Both the position numbers and the translations under genes were made by a program. A stretch of DNA of 64,000 bases, from contig NZ_AUIB01000001.1 of the NCBI RefSeq assembly GCF_000423485.1, positions 62,001-126,000 on the forward strand, read 5' to 3'. The notes beneath the pieces are model-generated. The model had not been told where the DNA came from. It saw only the letters and a list, made by a program, of their open reading frames with translations, and did no database searches. The stretch is from Propionimicrobium lymphophilum DSM 4903. GTDB lineage: Bacteria; Actinomycetota; Actinomycetes; Propionibacteriales; Propionibacteriaceae. This document shows positions 1-7,908 of the stretch, piece after piece. The stretch's first letter is position 1, and each line of letters begins with the position of its first letter.

Positions 1-1656
1 GACGACGGCGATTCGCTGCCCGTCAGCGCGCTGCCGGTGGACGGCACTTATCCGTCCGGCACGACGCAGTACGAGAAGCGCAACGTCTCCGACATCATCG
101 CGGTTTGGGACGAAGAGAACTGCATCCAGTGCGGTAACTGCGCGTTCGTCTGCCCGCACGGCGTGCTGCGCGCGAAGTACTACTCGCCCGAGAAGCTGGA
201 GGGCGCGCCCGATAGCTTCGAGTCGATTCCGCTGAACGCCGCAGGCCTGCCCGACACTCGCTACACGCTGCAGGTTTACGCCGAGGACTGCACGGGTTGT
301 GGCCTGTGCGTCGAGGCTTGCCCGGTTCGTCCCATCGGCAAGCCGGACCGCAAGGCGATCAACCTCGAGACCGTGCTGGAGCGCGACGAGCAGCGTGCGA
401 ACGTCAAGTTCTTCGAGTCGCTGCCCAGGCCGCGACGCAGCCGCGTGAACTTCGGTACCGTGCGCGGCACCCAGTTCCTGACCCCGCTGTTCGAATTCTC
501 GGGTGCGTGCGCCGGCTGTGGCGAGACGCCGTATCTGAAGCTGCTCACCCAGCTGTTCGGCGACCGTCTGCAGGTGGCCAACGCCACCGGTTGTTCGTCG
601 ATTTATGGCGGCAACCTGCCCACCACGCCGTGGGCGAAGGGCGACGACGGGCGCGGCCCGGCCTGGAGCAACTCGTTGTTCGAGGACAACGCCGAATTCG
701 GCCTGGGCATGAGGCTCGCCGCCGACCTGCACACCGACCTGGCTCGCACCAGGCTCGAGGAGGTTCGTGGTCTGATTAACGACGACCAGCTGGTCGACGA
801 GCTGCTTTACGCGCCGCAGCGCACTATGCACGAGCTGCGCAACCAGTACCGTCGCGAACAGCGTCTGGTCAAGATGCTTGAAGAGCTGTCATGCAGCCCA
901 GCGCTGGAAGAAGACACTCGTCGCAACCTCAAAGACCTGCTTTCCGTGGCAGACAACCTGCTGCGTCGATCCGTCTGGATCGTCGGTGGCGACGGTTGGG
1001 CATATGACATTGGTTCCGCCGGCGTCGACCACGTCCTGGCTAGCGGGCGTAACGTCAATATCCTGGTGCTCGACACCGAGGTCTACTCGAACACGGGTGG
1101 TCAGGCGTCCAAGTCCACGCCGACGGGCGCCGTCGCCAAGTTCGCAACCGCAGGCAAGACCACCGGCAAGAAAGACATGGCGATGCAGGCCGTCGCTTAC
1201 GGGCACGTTTACGTGGCTCGAGTCGCGATGGGTGCTGACCCTGAGCAGACCTTGAAGGCGTTCCGCGAGGCGGAGGCCTACGACGGCCCGTCCCTGATCA
1301 TCGCCTACAGCCACTGCATCAGCCACGGATACAACCTGCGCAAAGGCCTGGAGCAGCAACATAAGGCCGTCGCCTCGGGGCACTGGCCGCTGATGCGCTT
1401 CAATCCGGTGCTTCGCGAGGAAGGCAAGAACCCGTTCCTGCTCGACTCGATGCGTCCGAGCATTCCGCTGCGCGAATACCGCAAGACGGAGCTGCGCTTC
1501 AAGATGCTCGAGGCCTCCGACCCCGAAGAGGCGAACCGTCTGCTGGAGATCGCCCAAGAGCAGGTGATCCGTAGATACGCCGAATACGAGTCCGCTGCCC
1601 AGCGTCCGCCGGAGATGTTCTCCCGCGATGCCCGCAAATCAGCCGACACTGAATGA
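1..1656 (+). CDS. nifJ: Pyruvate:ferredoxin (flavodoxin) oxidoreductase, C-terminal part (5' end outside window)
   Basis: The reading frame is open from base 1, so the gene starts upstream of the window; 551 C-terminal codons are present. The enzyme oxidatively decarboxylates pyruvate to acetyl-CoA and CO2 and reduces ferredoxin or flavodoxin in the cytoplasm. Visible are a two-cluster ferredoxin domain (CIQCGNCAFVCP near codon 41 and CTGCGLCVEACP near codon 97), the cysteines that hold the TPP-proximal cluster (GACAGCGET near 170, NATGC, and SHC further on), and the thiamine-diphosphate/Mg motif GDGWAYDIG followed by NTGGQ. These are the C-terminal domains of the single-chain NifJ type. The DHOD-like gene follows only 14 bases after the stop, suggesting cotranscription. 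An indole-pyruvate or 2-oxoglutarate relative is less likely given the fused domain order. Confidence 0.95.
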   Translation, partial: DDGDSLPVSALPVDGTYPSGTTQYEKRNVSDIIAVWDEENCIQCGNCAFVCPHGVLRAKYYSPEKLEGAPDSFESIPLNAAGLPDTRYTLQVYAEDCTGCGLCVEACPVRPIGKPDRKAINLETVLERDEQRANVKFFESLPRPRRSRVNFGTVRGTQFLTPLFEFSGACAGCGETPYLKLLTQLFGDRLQVANATGCSSIYGGNLPTTPWAKGDDGRGPAWSNSLFEDNAEFGLGMRLAADLHTDLARTRLEEVRGLINDDQLVDELLYAPQRTMHELRNQYRREQRLVKMLEELSCSPALEEDTRRNLKDLLSVADNLLRRSVWIVGGDGWAYDIGSAGVDHVLASGRNVNILVLDTEVYSNTGGQASKSTPTGAVAKFATAGKTTGKKDMAMQAVAYGHVYVARVAMGADPEQTLKAFREAEAYDGPSLIIAYSHCISHGYNLRKGLEQQHKAVASGHWPLMRFNPVLREEGKNPFLLDSMRPSIPLREYRKTELRFKMLEASDPEEANRLLEIAQEQVIRRYAEYESAAQRPPEMFSRDARKSADTE

Positions 1657-1670
1657 TTAAGGAGACGATG

Positions 1671-2801
1671 ATGGCATTCGATCCAGAGGCGCTAAAGGCC
1701 GCAATGGAATCTGCCAGGCGCAAGTCTGAACTGGGCGACAACACCACCGACCAGGTGCTGCCGGCTGAGCAGGTGCGGGAGCAGGCAGTCAAGCCGGACG
1801 TCGATCTGGCAACCAATTACATGGGCCTGGAGCTACCGGCACCGTTGGTAGCTTCGGCCGGCCCGCTGGGCCAGCACGTCGAGGACATCCAGGCGATGGC
1901 TGATGCGGGCGTCGGGGCAGTGGTGCTGTTCTCGCTGTTCGAGGAACAGGTCAAACTCGAGCAGGCTCGTGCGACTGCCGAGATGGAGGTGCACGCAGAG
2001 AGTTTTGCTGAGGCGCTTAGCTACTTCCCGACCGAGCCGTCAAACGAGTCCGGCTTGGTGCACAACTACCTAAAGCTGATTCAGCGGGCGTCTTCGGCGA
2101 TCGACGTTCCGCTGATCGCCAGCCTGAACACCCCGATCTCGGGAGATTCCAGCGACATCAGCAAGCGCATGGTCGACGCCGGTGCCTCGGCAATCGAGCT
2201 GAACGTGTACTTCGTGCCGGGAAGCGTCCGCGACCCGCGCGAGGTCGAGGACGCTCAACTGCGCATCCTCGAATCGGTTAAGAACCAGGTTGACGTGCCC
2301 GTCGCCATGAAGATGATGCCGTATTTCTCGAGTTTCGGTCACCTCGCCAAGCGCCTGAGCGATGCCGGCGCGGACGGCCTAGTGCTGTTCAATCGCTGGC
2401 TCGGCCCGGACATTGAACTGGACAGGCTGGAATATCATCCTGGCTTCGAGCTGAGCACTCCGAACGAAGGCAAGCTGCCGAGGGCGTGGATCTCCGCGCT
2501 GCGCGGCGAGGTGGACTGCTCGCTTGCGGGCAGCGGCGGAGTCGAAACGTCCGACGACATCGTCAAGTACATCCTTTCCGGTGCGGACGTGGTGATGACC
2601 ACCGCGGCGCTCGTGCGTCACGGCGTTGCCTACGCTAGCCAGCTCATCGAAGGTCTGGGGCGTTGGCTCGAGGTGCGCAGGGTAGATCTCGACACCGCTC
2701 GCGGGATGCTTTTGTCGCCGCACGGTGAAGAGGCGGACGCATACGCCCGTGCCGGATACGTCTCCGGCCTGGAGCAGGCAAAACGGGTGTACGGAAGGTA
2801 A
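1671..2801 (+). CDS. Dihydroorotate dehydrogenase-like flavoprotein adjacent to nifJ
   Basis: A 376-residue FMN-type TIM barrel related to class 1 dihydroorotate dehydrogenase. It shows the N-terminal strand with PAPLVASAGPLG, the middle segment ASLNTPISGD, the K-rich strand VAMKMMPY, and the phosphate-binding end LAGSGGVET ... GADVVMTTAAL. The usual catalytic-loop NxSCPN motif is not present, so dihydroorotate oxidation is doubtful. The start at 1671 is chosen because AAGGAG lies 6 bases before it; an in-frame ATG at 1653 overlaps the nifJ stop, and another at 1668 sits too close to the ribosome site. Such genes are known beside nifJ in several anaerobes, but the role is not established. A perfect hairpin terminator follows. 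Confidence 0.85.
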   Translation: MAFDPEALKAAMESARRKSELGDNTTDQVLPAEQVREQAVKPDVDLATNYMGLELPAPLVASAGPLGQHVEDIQAMADAGVGAVVLFSLFEEQVKLEQARATAEMEVHAESFAEALSYFPTEPSNESGLVHNYLKLIQRASSAIDVPLIASLNTPISGDSSDISKRMVDAGASAIELNVYFVPGSVRDPREVEDAQLRILESVKNQVDVPVAMKMMPYFSSFGHLAKRLSDAGADGLVLFNRWLGPDIELDRLEYHPGFELSTPNEGKLPRAWISALRGEVDCSLAGSGGVETSDDIVKYILSGADVVMTTAALVRHGVAYASQLIEGLGRWLEVRRVDLDTARGMLLSPHGEEADAYARAGYVSGLEQAKRVYGR

Positions 2802-2814
2802 TTTTTTCCTTTTA

Positions 2815-2851
2815 AAAACCCGGTCGGGAAGGGCGTTCCCGACCGGGTTTT
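2815..2851 (+). terminator. Intrinsic terminator after nifJ operon
   Basis: A perfect 16-bp stem (AAAACCCGGTCGGGAA at 2815 pairing with 2836-2851) closes a 5-base loop; T-runs flank both sides, so it can work in both directions. It separates the nifJ unit from the lactate operon. Confidence 0.92.
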
Positions 2852-2916
2852 GCAGTTTTTGGCGGAAAGACTTTCCTAAAGCTGAAGTTATGTGTCATGC
2901 GTAGTCGTGAGGCGCT

Positions 2917-3061
2917 TATACTGTGAAAGGCATACTTTTGTAGCCTGTTGAGGCCAACTTAGGTATCGTTCATCTATAACCGCGGACTTACTCTTGTAGT
3001 CCTCGAGGCGGATCAATAGGCGATCAATCTCGAGGCGGAAAAGACTTAACCTGATAGGTGG
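2917..3061 (+). promoter_or_regulatory. Leader of the lactate operon with repeated operator-like motifs
   Basis: The 265 bases before lctP hold no gene. A plausible -10 (TATACT) lies at 2917-2922, with only a weak -35. Nearer the gene, CTCGAGGCGG occurs twice (3002-3011 and 3029-3038, 27 bp apart) and GATCAAT twice (3011-3017 and 3022-3028). This paired arrangement suggests a regulator site, for example for an LldR/LutR-type GntR repressor, but the motif does not match a consensus I can name. The AGGTGG ribosome site at 3056-3061 favours the ATG at 3067. Confidence 0.45.
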
Positions 3062-3066
3062 TATCT

Positions 3067-4713
3067 ATGGTATTTCAACCTGACATCGCACCGCTTGGCA
3101 GCCTTTGGCTTTCAGCGATAGTGGCACTGTTGCCGCTACTGGCAGTGTTCTTCCTACTTGGCGTGCTGCGTATGAAGGCGCACTGGGCTGGCCTGATTGG
3201 CGTGGGCGTTGCCCTGCTGGTTGCCGTCCTGGCATTCAAAATGCCCGCGGGCATGGCGATATCTTCGGCGTTCGAGGGCGGCATATTCGGCGTATTCCCG
3301 ATCACCTGGATCGTGCTGTGCGCTATTTTCCTATTCGAGTTGACGGTTGCCTCCGGTCACCACGACGACCTGATGAAGACGTTCAATGTCATCTCGCCCG
3401 ACCCGCGCGTGCTGGGCATATTCATCGCGTTCAGCTTCTGCGCGCTGCTCGAGGCCCTCGCGGGCTTCGGCGCCCCGGTTGCGATCTGTGGCGTCATGCT
3501 CGTCGCGGTGGGCTTCAAGCCTTGGAAGGCGGCGCTCACCGTCCTGGTCGGCAACACCTTTGCCGTTCCCTACGGCGCGATGGCGACTCCGCTGCTCACC
3601 GGTGCAAATCTCACCGACATGGCTGCCCAGCAGCTGTCCATCACAGTTAGCCGCCAGACCAGCGTCCTGGTCTGGATCGTTCCGCTGCTCCTGCTGATCA
3701 TCATGGACGGCGCCAAGGGCTTGAAGCAGGTCTGGCCGCTGGCCCTCGTGGTCGGTCTGACCTACTCGGTTTGCACGCTGGGTGCCGCTCAGGTGCTGTC
3801 GCCCGGGCTGGTGAACATGGTTCCCGCGCTGATCAGCCTCGCCGCAGGCGTCCTGCTGCTGAAGTTCTGGAAGCCATCCGGCACAAACGAGGCCGCGTTG
3901 CGACTCACCGGCAGCGAACCTCCGGAAACCACTGAGAAGGTCACCGGCAAGCAGATCGGCTGGGCGCTGTTCCCGTACGTGCTGATCGTGGTGGTTTTCG
4001 TCGTCACCCAGATGGTTCCGGTAGTCAAGAACGCCCTTGCCGCGACCAACATCAAGATCAACTGGCCCCTGCTGTGGGATGGCGAGCAGAACCTCGTCAT
4101 GACCGCGACCGGCACCCCGTCCTCGTCCACGACCTACTCGTTCACTTGGCTTAGTTCACCGGGCACGATCCTCCTGATCACCGCTATCGTCATCGGCCTT
4201 TGCTACCGCATGAGCCTCGGCGAAATCTTCAAGGTGTTCAGCACCCAGCTGTACAAGCTGCGCTGGACGTTCCTTACCATCGGCTCGGTGCTCGCGCTGG
4301 CCTACGTCATGAACCTGTCCGGCCAGACGCTGACCATCGGCACCTGGATCGCTGGCGCCGGCGCTGTCTTCCCGTTCCTGGCCCCGATCCTCGGCTGGAT
4401 CGGCACCGCCGTCACCGGTTCGGGCACCTCGGCAACAGCGCTGTTTGCTAACCTGCAGCACACCGCTGCAACGCAGATCGGCGTCAACCCCGCTCTGCTC
4501 GTCGCCACCAACACCGTCGGCGGTGCTGTTGGCAAGATGATCAGCCCGCAAACCCTGGCCATCGCTACCGGCGGCGTGGACATGGTGGGCGAAGAGTCTG
4601 TCCTGTTGCGCAAGTCGCTTCCGTGGGCCATCGGCCTGCTCGTCGTGCTCTGCCTGCTTGCCGGGCTGCAGTCCCTGCCCGTCCTGGGCTGGATGATTCC
4701 TAATGTTGGTTAA
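3067..4713 (+). CDS. lctP: L-lactate permease (LctP family)
   Basis: A 548-residue polytopic inner-membrane protein of the lactate permease family; it imports lactate (and probably glycolate) with protons. More than ten hydrophobic segments run through the chain. The conserved stretch EALAGFGAPVAICG (near residue 130) and the C-terminal ALFANLQ and TNTVGGAVGKMISPQ motifs are family signatures. Length matches the family. An upstream in-frame GTG at 3058 is possible, but the ATG at 3067 has better spacing from AGGTGG. It heads a four-gene lactate operon with lutABC, 27 bases before lutA, which fixes lactate as the likely substrate. Confidence 0.95.
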   Translation: MVFQPDIAPLGSLWLSAIVALLPLLAVFFLLGVLRMKAHWAGLIGVGVALLVAVLAFKMPAGMAISSAFEGGIFGVFPITWIVLCAIFLFELTVASGHHDDLMKTFNVISPDPRVLGIFIAFSFCALLEALAGFGAPVAICGVMLVAVGFKPWKAALTVLVGNTFAVPYGAMATPLLTGANLTDMAAQQLSITVSRQTSVLVWIVPLLLLIIMDGAKGLKQVWPLALVVGLTYSVCTLGAAQVLSPGLVNMVPALISLAAGVLLLKFWKPSGTNEAALRLTGSEPPETTEKVTGKQIGWALFPYVLIVVVFVVTQMVPVVKNALAATNIKINWPLLWDGEQNLVMTATGTPSSSTTYSFTWLSSPGTILLITAIVIGLCYRMSLGEIFKVFSTQLYKLRWTFLTIGSVLALAYVMNLSGQTLTIGTWIAGAGAVFPFLAPILGWIGTAVTGSGTSATALFANLQHTAATQIGVNPALLVATNTVGGAVGKMISPQTLAIATGGVDMVGEESVLLRKSLPWAIGLLVVLCLLAGLQSLPVLGWMIPNVG

Positions 4714-4740
4714 TTTTTGAAAAATATAGGGAGGTAAATG

Positions 4741-5523
4741 ATGACAAGCACAGTGGGCGATACCGCACAGAAAACTGTTGCTATCTTCGCCACATGTGTC
4801 AGCGACATCATGTTCCCGAAGACCGTCGATAACATGGCAACCCTGCTCGAGCGGCTGGGCTGCCGGGTGGTCTTCCCCAAGGAACAGACCTGTTGTGGAC
4901 AGATGTTTACAAACACCGGTTACTTCGACCGGGCACTGCCATCGGTGAAGACGTTCCTTGACGCATTCGAGGACTACGACTACATCGTCGGCCCGTCGGG
5001 CTCCTGCGTAGGTTCCGTACGCGAGCAGCACGAGATGCTGGCTCACGACGCCGGCGACGAACGCATGGCCGCGCGTGCTAAGGAACTGAGCAAGCGTGTC
5101 TACGACATAAGCGAGTTCATCGTCAACGAGCTGGGCACCACCGACGTCGGGGCATACTTCCCGCACAAGGTGACCTACCACGCATCCTGCCACTCGATGC
5201 GCATCGCTAAGGTGGGCGACGCCCCGCTCAAGCTGCTCAAGGGCGTTAAAGGCCTGGAGTACGTGGAGGTCGAGGACATGACCCAGTGCTGTGGCTTCGG
5301 CGGCACCTTCAGCCTGAAGAACCCGGACATCTCGATCGCCATGGCTAAAGACAAGGCCCGCCACGTTGTCGAGACCGGTGCAGAGTACGTCACCAGCCTG
5401 GACAACGCTTGTCTGCTGAACTTCGGTGGCGTCATGCACCGCGAAAAGATGCCGGTCAAGACAATCCACATGGTCGATCTGCTCGTGCAGAACGAGACCT
5501 CGGCCGCAGGGAGGACAGCATGA
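4741..5523 (+). CDS. lutA: Lactate utilization protein A (cysteine-rich Fe-S oxidoreductase subunit)
   Basis: A 260-residue protein with two cysteine-rich CCG domains: QTCCGQM near residue 55 with GPSGSCVGS, then YHASCHSMR and MTQCCGFGG in the second half. The CCG motifs bind Fe-S clusters in the LutA/LldE/GlpC-like group. With LutB and LutC it oxidises L-lactate to pyruvate in the cytoplasm or at the inner face of the membrane. ATG codons at 4738 and 4741 are both possible; GGAGG is 6 bases from the second. The stop overlaps the lutB start (ATGA). RBS plus first codons (GGGAGG ... ATGACAAGCACAG) are nearly the same as at lutB. Confidence 0.95.
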   Translation: MTSTVGDTAQKTVAIFATCVSDIMFPKTVDNMATLLERLGCRVVFPKEQTCCGQMFTNTGYFDRALPSVKTFLDAFEDYDYIVGPSGSCVGSVREQHEMLAHDAGDERMAARAKELSKRVYDISEFIVNELGTTDVGAYFPHKVTYHASCHSMRIAKVGDAPLKLLKGVKGLEYVEVEDMTQCCGFGGTFSLKNPDISIAMAKDKARHVVETGAEYVTSLDNACLLNFGGVMHREKMPVKTIHMVDLLVQNETSAAGRTA

Positions 5524-7022
5524 CAAGCACAGAAGTTGAACGCCTAACCCCGGCTCCGCCGGAGGGCGATCTGATCGACTCGCCGGCCTTCCCGAAGGCC
5601 GCTGTTCGCGAGTTGAAGAACGACACCCAGCGCAAGAACCTGCACCACGCGACCCATACCATTCGAAACAAGCGAATCCGTGTGACCGGCGAGCTGGACA
5701 ACTGGCAGGAGATCCGCCAGGCGGGTTCCGACATAAAGGACCGCGTGGCTCGTCACCTTGACAAGTACCTGCTGGAGTTTGAGAAGAACGCCACCGCGGC
5801 AGGCGCCACCGTCCACTGGGCACGCGACGCCGAAGAAGCCAACCGCATCGCCATCGACCTGGTTAAGGCAACCGGCGAGACCGAGGTCACCAAGGTTAAG
5901 TCCATGGTGACGCAGGAAACAGACCTCAACGAGGCGCTCGAGGCCGAACGCATCGCGGCTTGGGAGACGGACCTGGCGGAGCTGATCGTTCAGCTCGGCC
6001 ACGACCGTCCCAGCCACGTTCTGGTTCCGGCTATCCACCGCAACCGCTCCGAGGTTCGCGAGATCTTCCTGCGCGAGATGGGCCAGTACGGCACGCCATG
6101 CCCGTCGGATGTCACCGACAATCCGGTCGAGCTGGCTAACGCAGCACGCGTCCACCTGCGCGAGAAGTTCATGCGCACCAAGGTCGGCATTTCCGGTGCC
6201 AACTTCGCGATCGCCGAGACTGGTTCGCTGGTCGTCGTCGAATCCGAGGGCAACGGCCGCATGAACCTGACCTTGCCCGAGACCCTGATCTCGCTGGTCG
6301 GCATCGAGAAGATCCTGCCGACGTTCCAGGACCTCGAGGTGTTCCTGCAGTCGCTGCCGCGTTCGTCCACCGGCGAGCGCATGGCACCGTACGGCACCGT
6401 TTGGACCGGCAGCAAGGAGGGCGACGGCCCGAAGGATGTGCACATCATCCTCATCGACAACGGCCGCACCAATGTCCTCAAGGATCCGCTGGGCCGCAAA
6501 GCGCTACGCTGCATCCGCTGCTCGGCCTGCCTGAACATCTGCCCGGTTTACGAGAAGGTCGGCGGCCACGCTTACGGTTCGGTTTACCCGGGCCCGATTG
6601 GCGCCATCCTCAACCCGCAGATCCGCGGCATGGAGTCCACCGTCGACCGTTCGCTGCCGTTCGCGTCCACGCTGTGTGGCGCCTGCAATGACGCCTGCCC
6701 GGTGAAGATTCCGTTCACCGACATCCTCGTTCACCTGCGCAAGAAGGTCGTCGACGTCAAGCGTTCCGAGCCCGGCTATGGAACCCACGTCGAGCCGAAC
6801 CTGATGCGTGCAGGTGGCTGGGTGATGGGCAAGGGCTGGCGTCTCGGCCTGGCCGGCAAGCTGTCCGGCATGGCGGGCCACATCATGAGCCCCTTCTTCA
6901 AGAAGATCGGTAACTGGCCGATTCCGGGCGTCAGCCGTTGGCTGCGCGCCAGGGACGTCCCGATGCTGCCAAAGCGTTCGGCACGCACCATCTGGGATCA
7001 GCGCAAAAAAGGAGGCAAGTAA
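5520..7022 (+). CDS. lutB: Lactate utilization protein B (LUD domain, 2x[4Fe-4S])
   Basis: A 500-residue subunit of the L-lactate oxidation complex. The N-terminal two thirds form a LUD domain (THTIRNKRIRV ... SMVTQETDLNEAL ... SGANFAIAETGSLVVVE), followed by two ferredoxin-like clusters, CIRCSACLNICPVY near residue 331 and CGACNDACPVKIP near 385, and a C-terminal basic tail. The start at 5520 overlaps the lutA stop by ATGA and has GGGAGG upstream; the open frame continues 5' but only inside lutA. It probably passes electrons from lactate to menaquinone. The downstream GGAGG ribosome site of lutC lies in its last codons. Confidence 0.95.
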   Translation: MTSTEVERLTPAPPEGDLIDSPAFPKAAVRELKNDTQRKNLHHATHTIRNKRIRVTGELDNWQEIRQAGSDIKDRVARHLDKYLLEFEKNATAAGATVHWARDAEEANRIAIDLVKATGETEVTKVKSMVTQETDLNEALEAERIAAWETDLAELIVQLGHDRPSHVLVPAIHRNRSEVREIFLREMGQYGTPCPSDVTDNPVELANAARVHLREKFMRTKVGISGANFAIAETGSLVVVESEGNGRMNLTLPETLISLVGIEKILPTFQDLEVFLQSLPRSSTGERMAPYGTVWTGSKEGDGPKDVHIILIDNGRTNVLKDPLGRKALRCIRCSACLNICPVYEKVGGHAYGSVYPGPIGAILNPQIRGMESTVDRSLPFASTLCGACNDACPVKIPFTDILVHLRKKVVDVKRSEPGYGTHVEPNLMRAGGWVMGKGWRLGLAGKLSGMAGHIMSPFFKKIGNWPIPGVSRWLRARDVPMLPKRSARTIWDQRKKGGK

Positions 7023-7675
7023 TGAGCATCTCCGCTAAGGAAGAGATCCTGGGCCGCATCCGCAAGGCTCTCGTCGATGTTAAAGACGACAACCCCGAGG
7101 AAACCAAGATCGAGTGGCGCTACAAGCAGCCGACTCCGATCGAGGGCGACATGATCGACTACTTCCTCGAGCTGGTCGCCGACTACAAGGCCGACGTCGA
7201 GCGCGTGAAGAATGCCGATCTGCCCGCGACTCTTGTCAAGCACCTGAAGGATATCGACGCCAAGTCCGTCATCTTGCCTTCCGGCCTGGAGGAGTCTTGG
7301 CGCAAGGCGATCGTCGACGCTGGCTTCGATGTCCGCGAAGACGACAACCTGACCGCCCGTGAGTTGAACGAGATCGACGCCGTCGTGACCGCTGCCGCGG
7401 TTGGTGTCGCCAACACCGGAACGTTCGCCATGGATCACCGTCCAGACCAGGGCCGTCGCGCCTTGACGCTGGTTCCCGACGCCCACATCTGCGTGGTTCG
7501 CGCCGACCAGGTGGTCTCGAACACCCCGGAGGCGATAGCTCGTCTGAAGCCGTCCGTCGACGACGGTCAGCCGATCACCTTCGTTGCGGGCCCGTCCGCC
7601 ACCTCCGACATCGAGTTGAGCCGAGTCGAGGGCGTCCACGGCCCCCGTACGCTCCACGTGATCGTCGCCGAATAA
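7022..7675 (+). CDS. lutC: Lactate utilization protein C (LUD domain)
   Basis: A 217-residue LUD-domain protein, the third part of LutABC. It carries TAAAVGVANTGTF and the RRALTLVPDAHICVVRADQVV segment typical of LutC. The ATG at 7022 overlaps the lutB stop and is preceded by AAAGGAGG. Length matches the family. It ends the lactate operon, and a hairpin terminator follows 20 bases after the stop. Confidence 0.94.
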   Translation: MSISAKEEILGRIRKALVDVKDDNPEETKIEWRYKQPTPIEGDMIDYFLELVADYKADVERVKNADLPATLVKHLKDIDAKSVILPSGLEESWRKAIVDAGFDVREDDNLTARELNEIDAVVTAAAVGVANTGTFAMDHRPDQGRRALTLVPDAHICVVRADQVVSNTPEAIARLKPSVDDGQPITFVAGPSATSDIELSRVEGVHGPRTLHVIVAE

Positions 7676-7694
7676 TTTAATCAACAAATAGCGG

Positions 7695-7728
7695 TAGCCC
7701 AGTGGTTCTTAGACGAGCCGCTGGGCTA
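7695..7728 (+). terminator. Terminator after lutC
   Basis: TAGCCCAG at 7695 pairs with CTGGGCTA ending at 7728, extended inward by GG/CC across a G-T pair; a T-rich stretch (ATTTGCTTTC) follows. Confidence 0.8.
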
Positions 7729-7751
7729 TTTGCTTTCATTTTGAAAATAGT

Positions 7752-7789
7752 GGGAACCGAAAAGCTCGACTACGGATCTTTCGGTTCCC
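7752..7789. repeat. CG-ACTA-CG hairpin repeat, copy 1
   Basis: GGGAACCGAAA at the left pairs perfectly with TTTCGGTTCCC at the right (11 bp); the tip reads CTCGACTACGGA. It is the first of a dispersed family in this window (other copies near 7813, 7871, 8917, 17390, 17450 and 18843). Here it lies between convergent lutC and the AbiEi-like pseudogene. It may be a bidirectional terminator or a mobile palindrome; see findings. Confidence 0.85.
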
Positions 7790-7812
7790 GATAAAATCTG
7801 ACGGATTAACGA

Positions 7813-7848
7813 GGGCGAAAAAGTTCGTAGTCGGATCTTTTAGTTCCC
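7813..7848. repeat. CG-ACTA-CG hairpin repeat, copy 2 (inverted, imperfect)
   Basis: Read on the minus strand this begins GGGAACTAAAAG, has the tip TCCGACTACGAA and ends CTTTTTCGCCC, so it is a diverged family member in the opposite orientation to copy 1. It overlaps the end of the 82-bp direct repeat. Confidence 0.7.
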
Positions 7849-7870
7849 ATTGTCCTGGAAAAAATTAGTG

Positions 7871-7906
7871 GGAACCGAAAAGCTCGAGGACGGACTTTTC
7901 GGTTCC
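7871..7906. repeat. CG-ACTA-CG family hairpin, copy 3
   Basis: GGAACCGAAAAG (7871-7882) pairs perfectly with CTTTTCGGTTCC (7895-7906). The 12-base tip, CTCGAGGACGGA, departs from the ACTA core seen in the other copies. It ends two bases before the stop of the minus-strand pseudogene and could terminate it. Confidence 0.8.
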
Positions 7907-7908
7907 TG

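Noticed and set aside
4156-5823. 555-codon minus-strand frame
   Set aside because: It lies antisense to lctP, lutA and lutB, which have clear families, and its product is low in complexity and has no recognisable domain.
5544-6443. 299-codon minus-strand frame
   Set aside because: Antisense to lutB, with no ribosome site or domain.
7752-7906. Repeat cluster as a CRISPR array
   Set aside because: The units are palindromes with different orientations and no regular spacers, and no cas gene is present.
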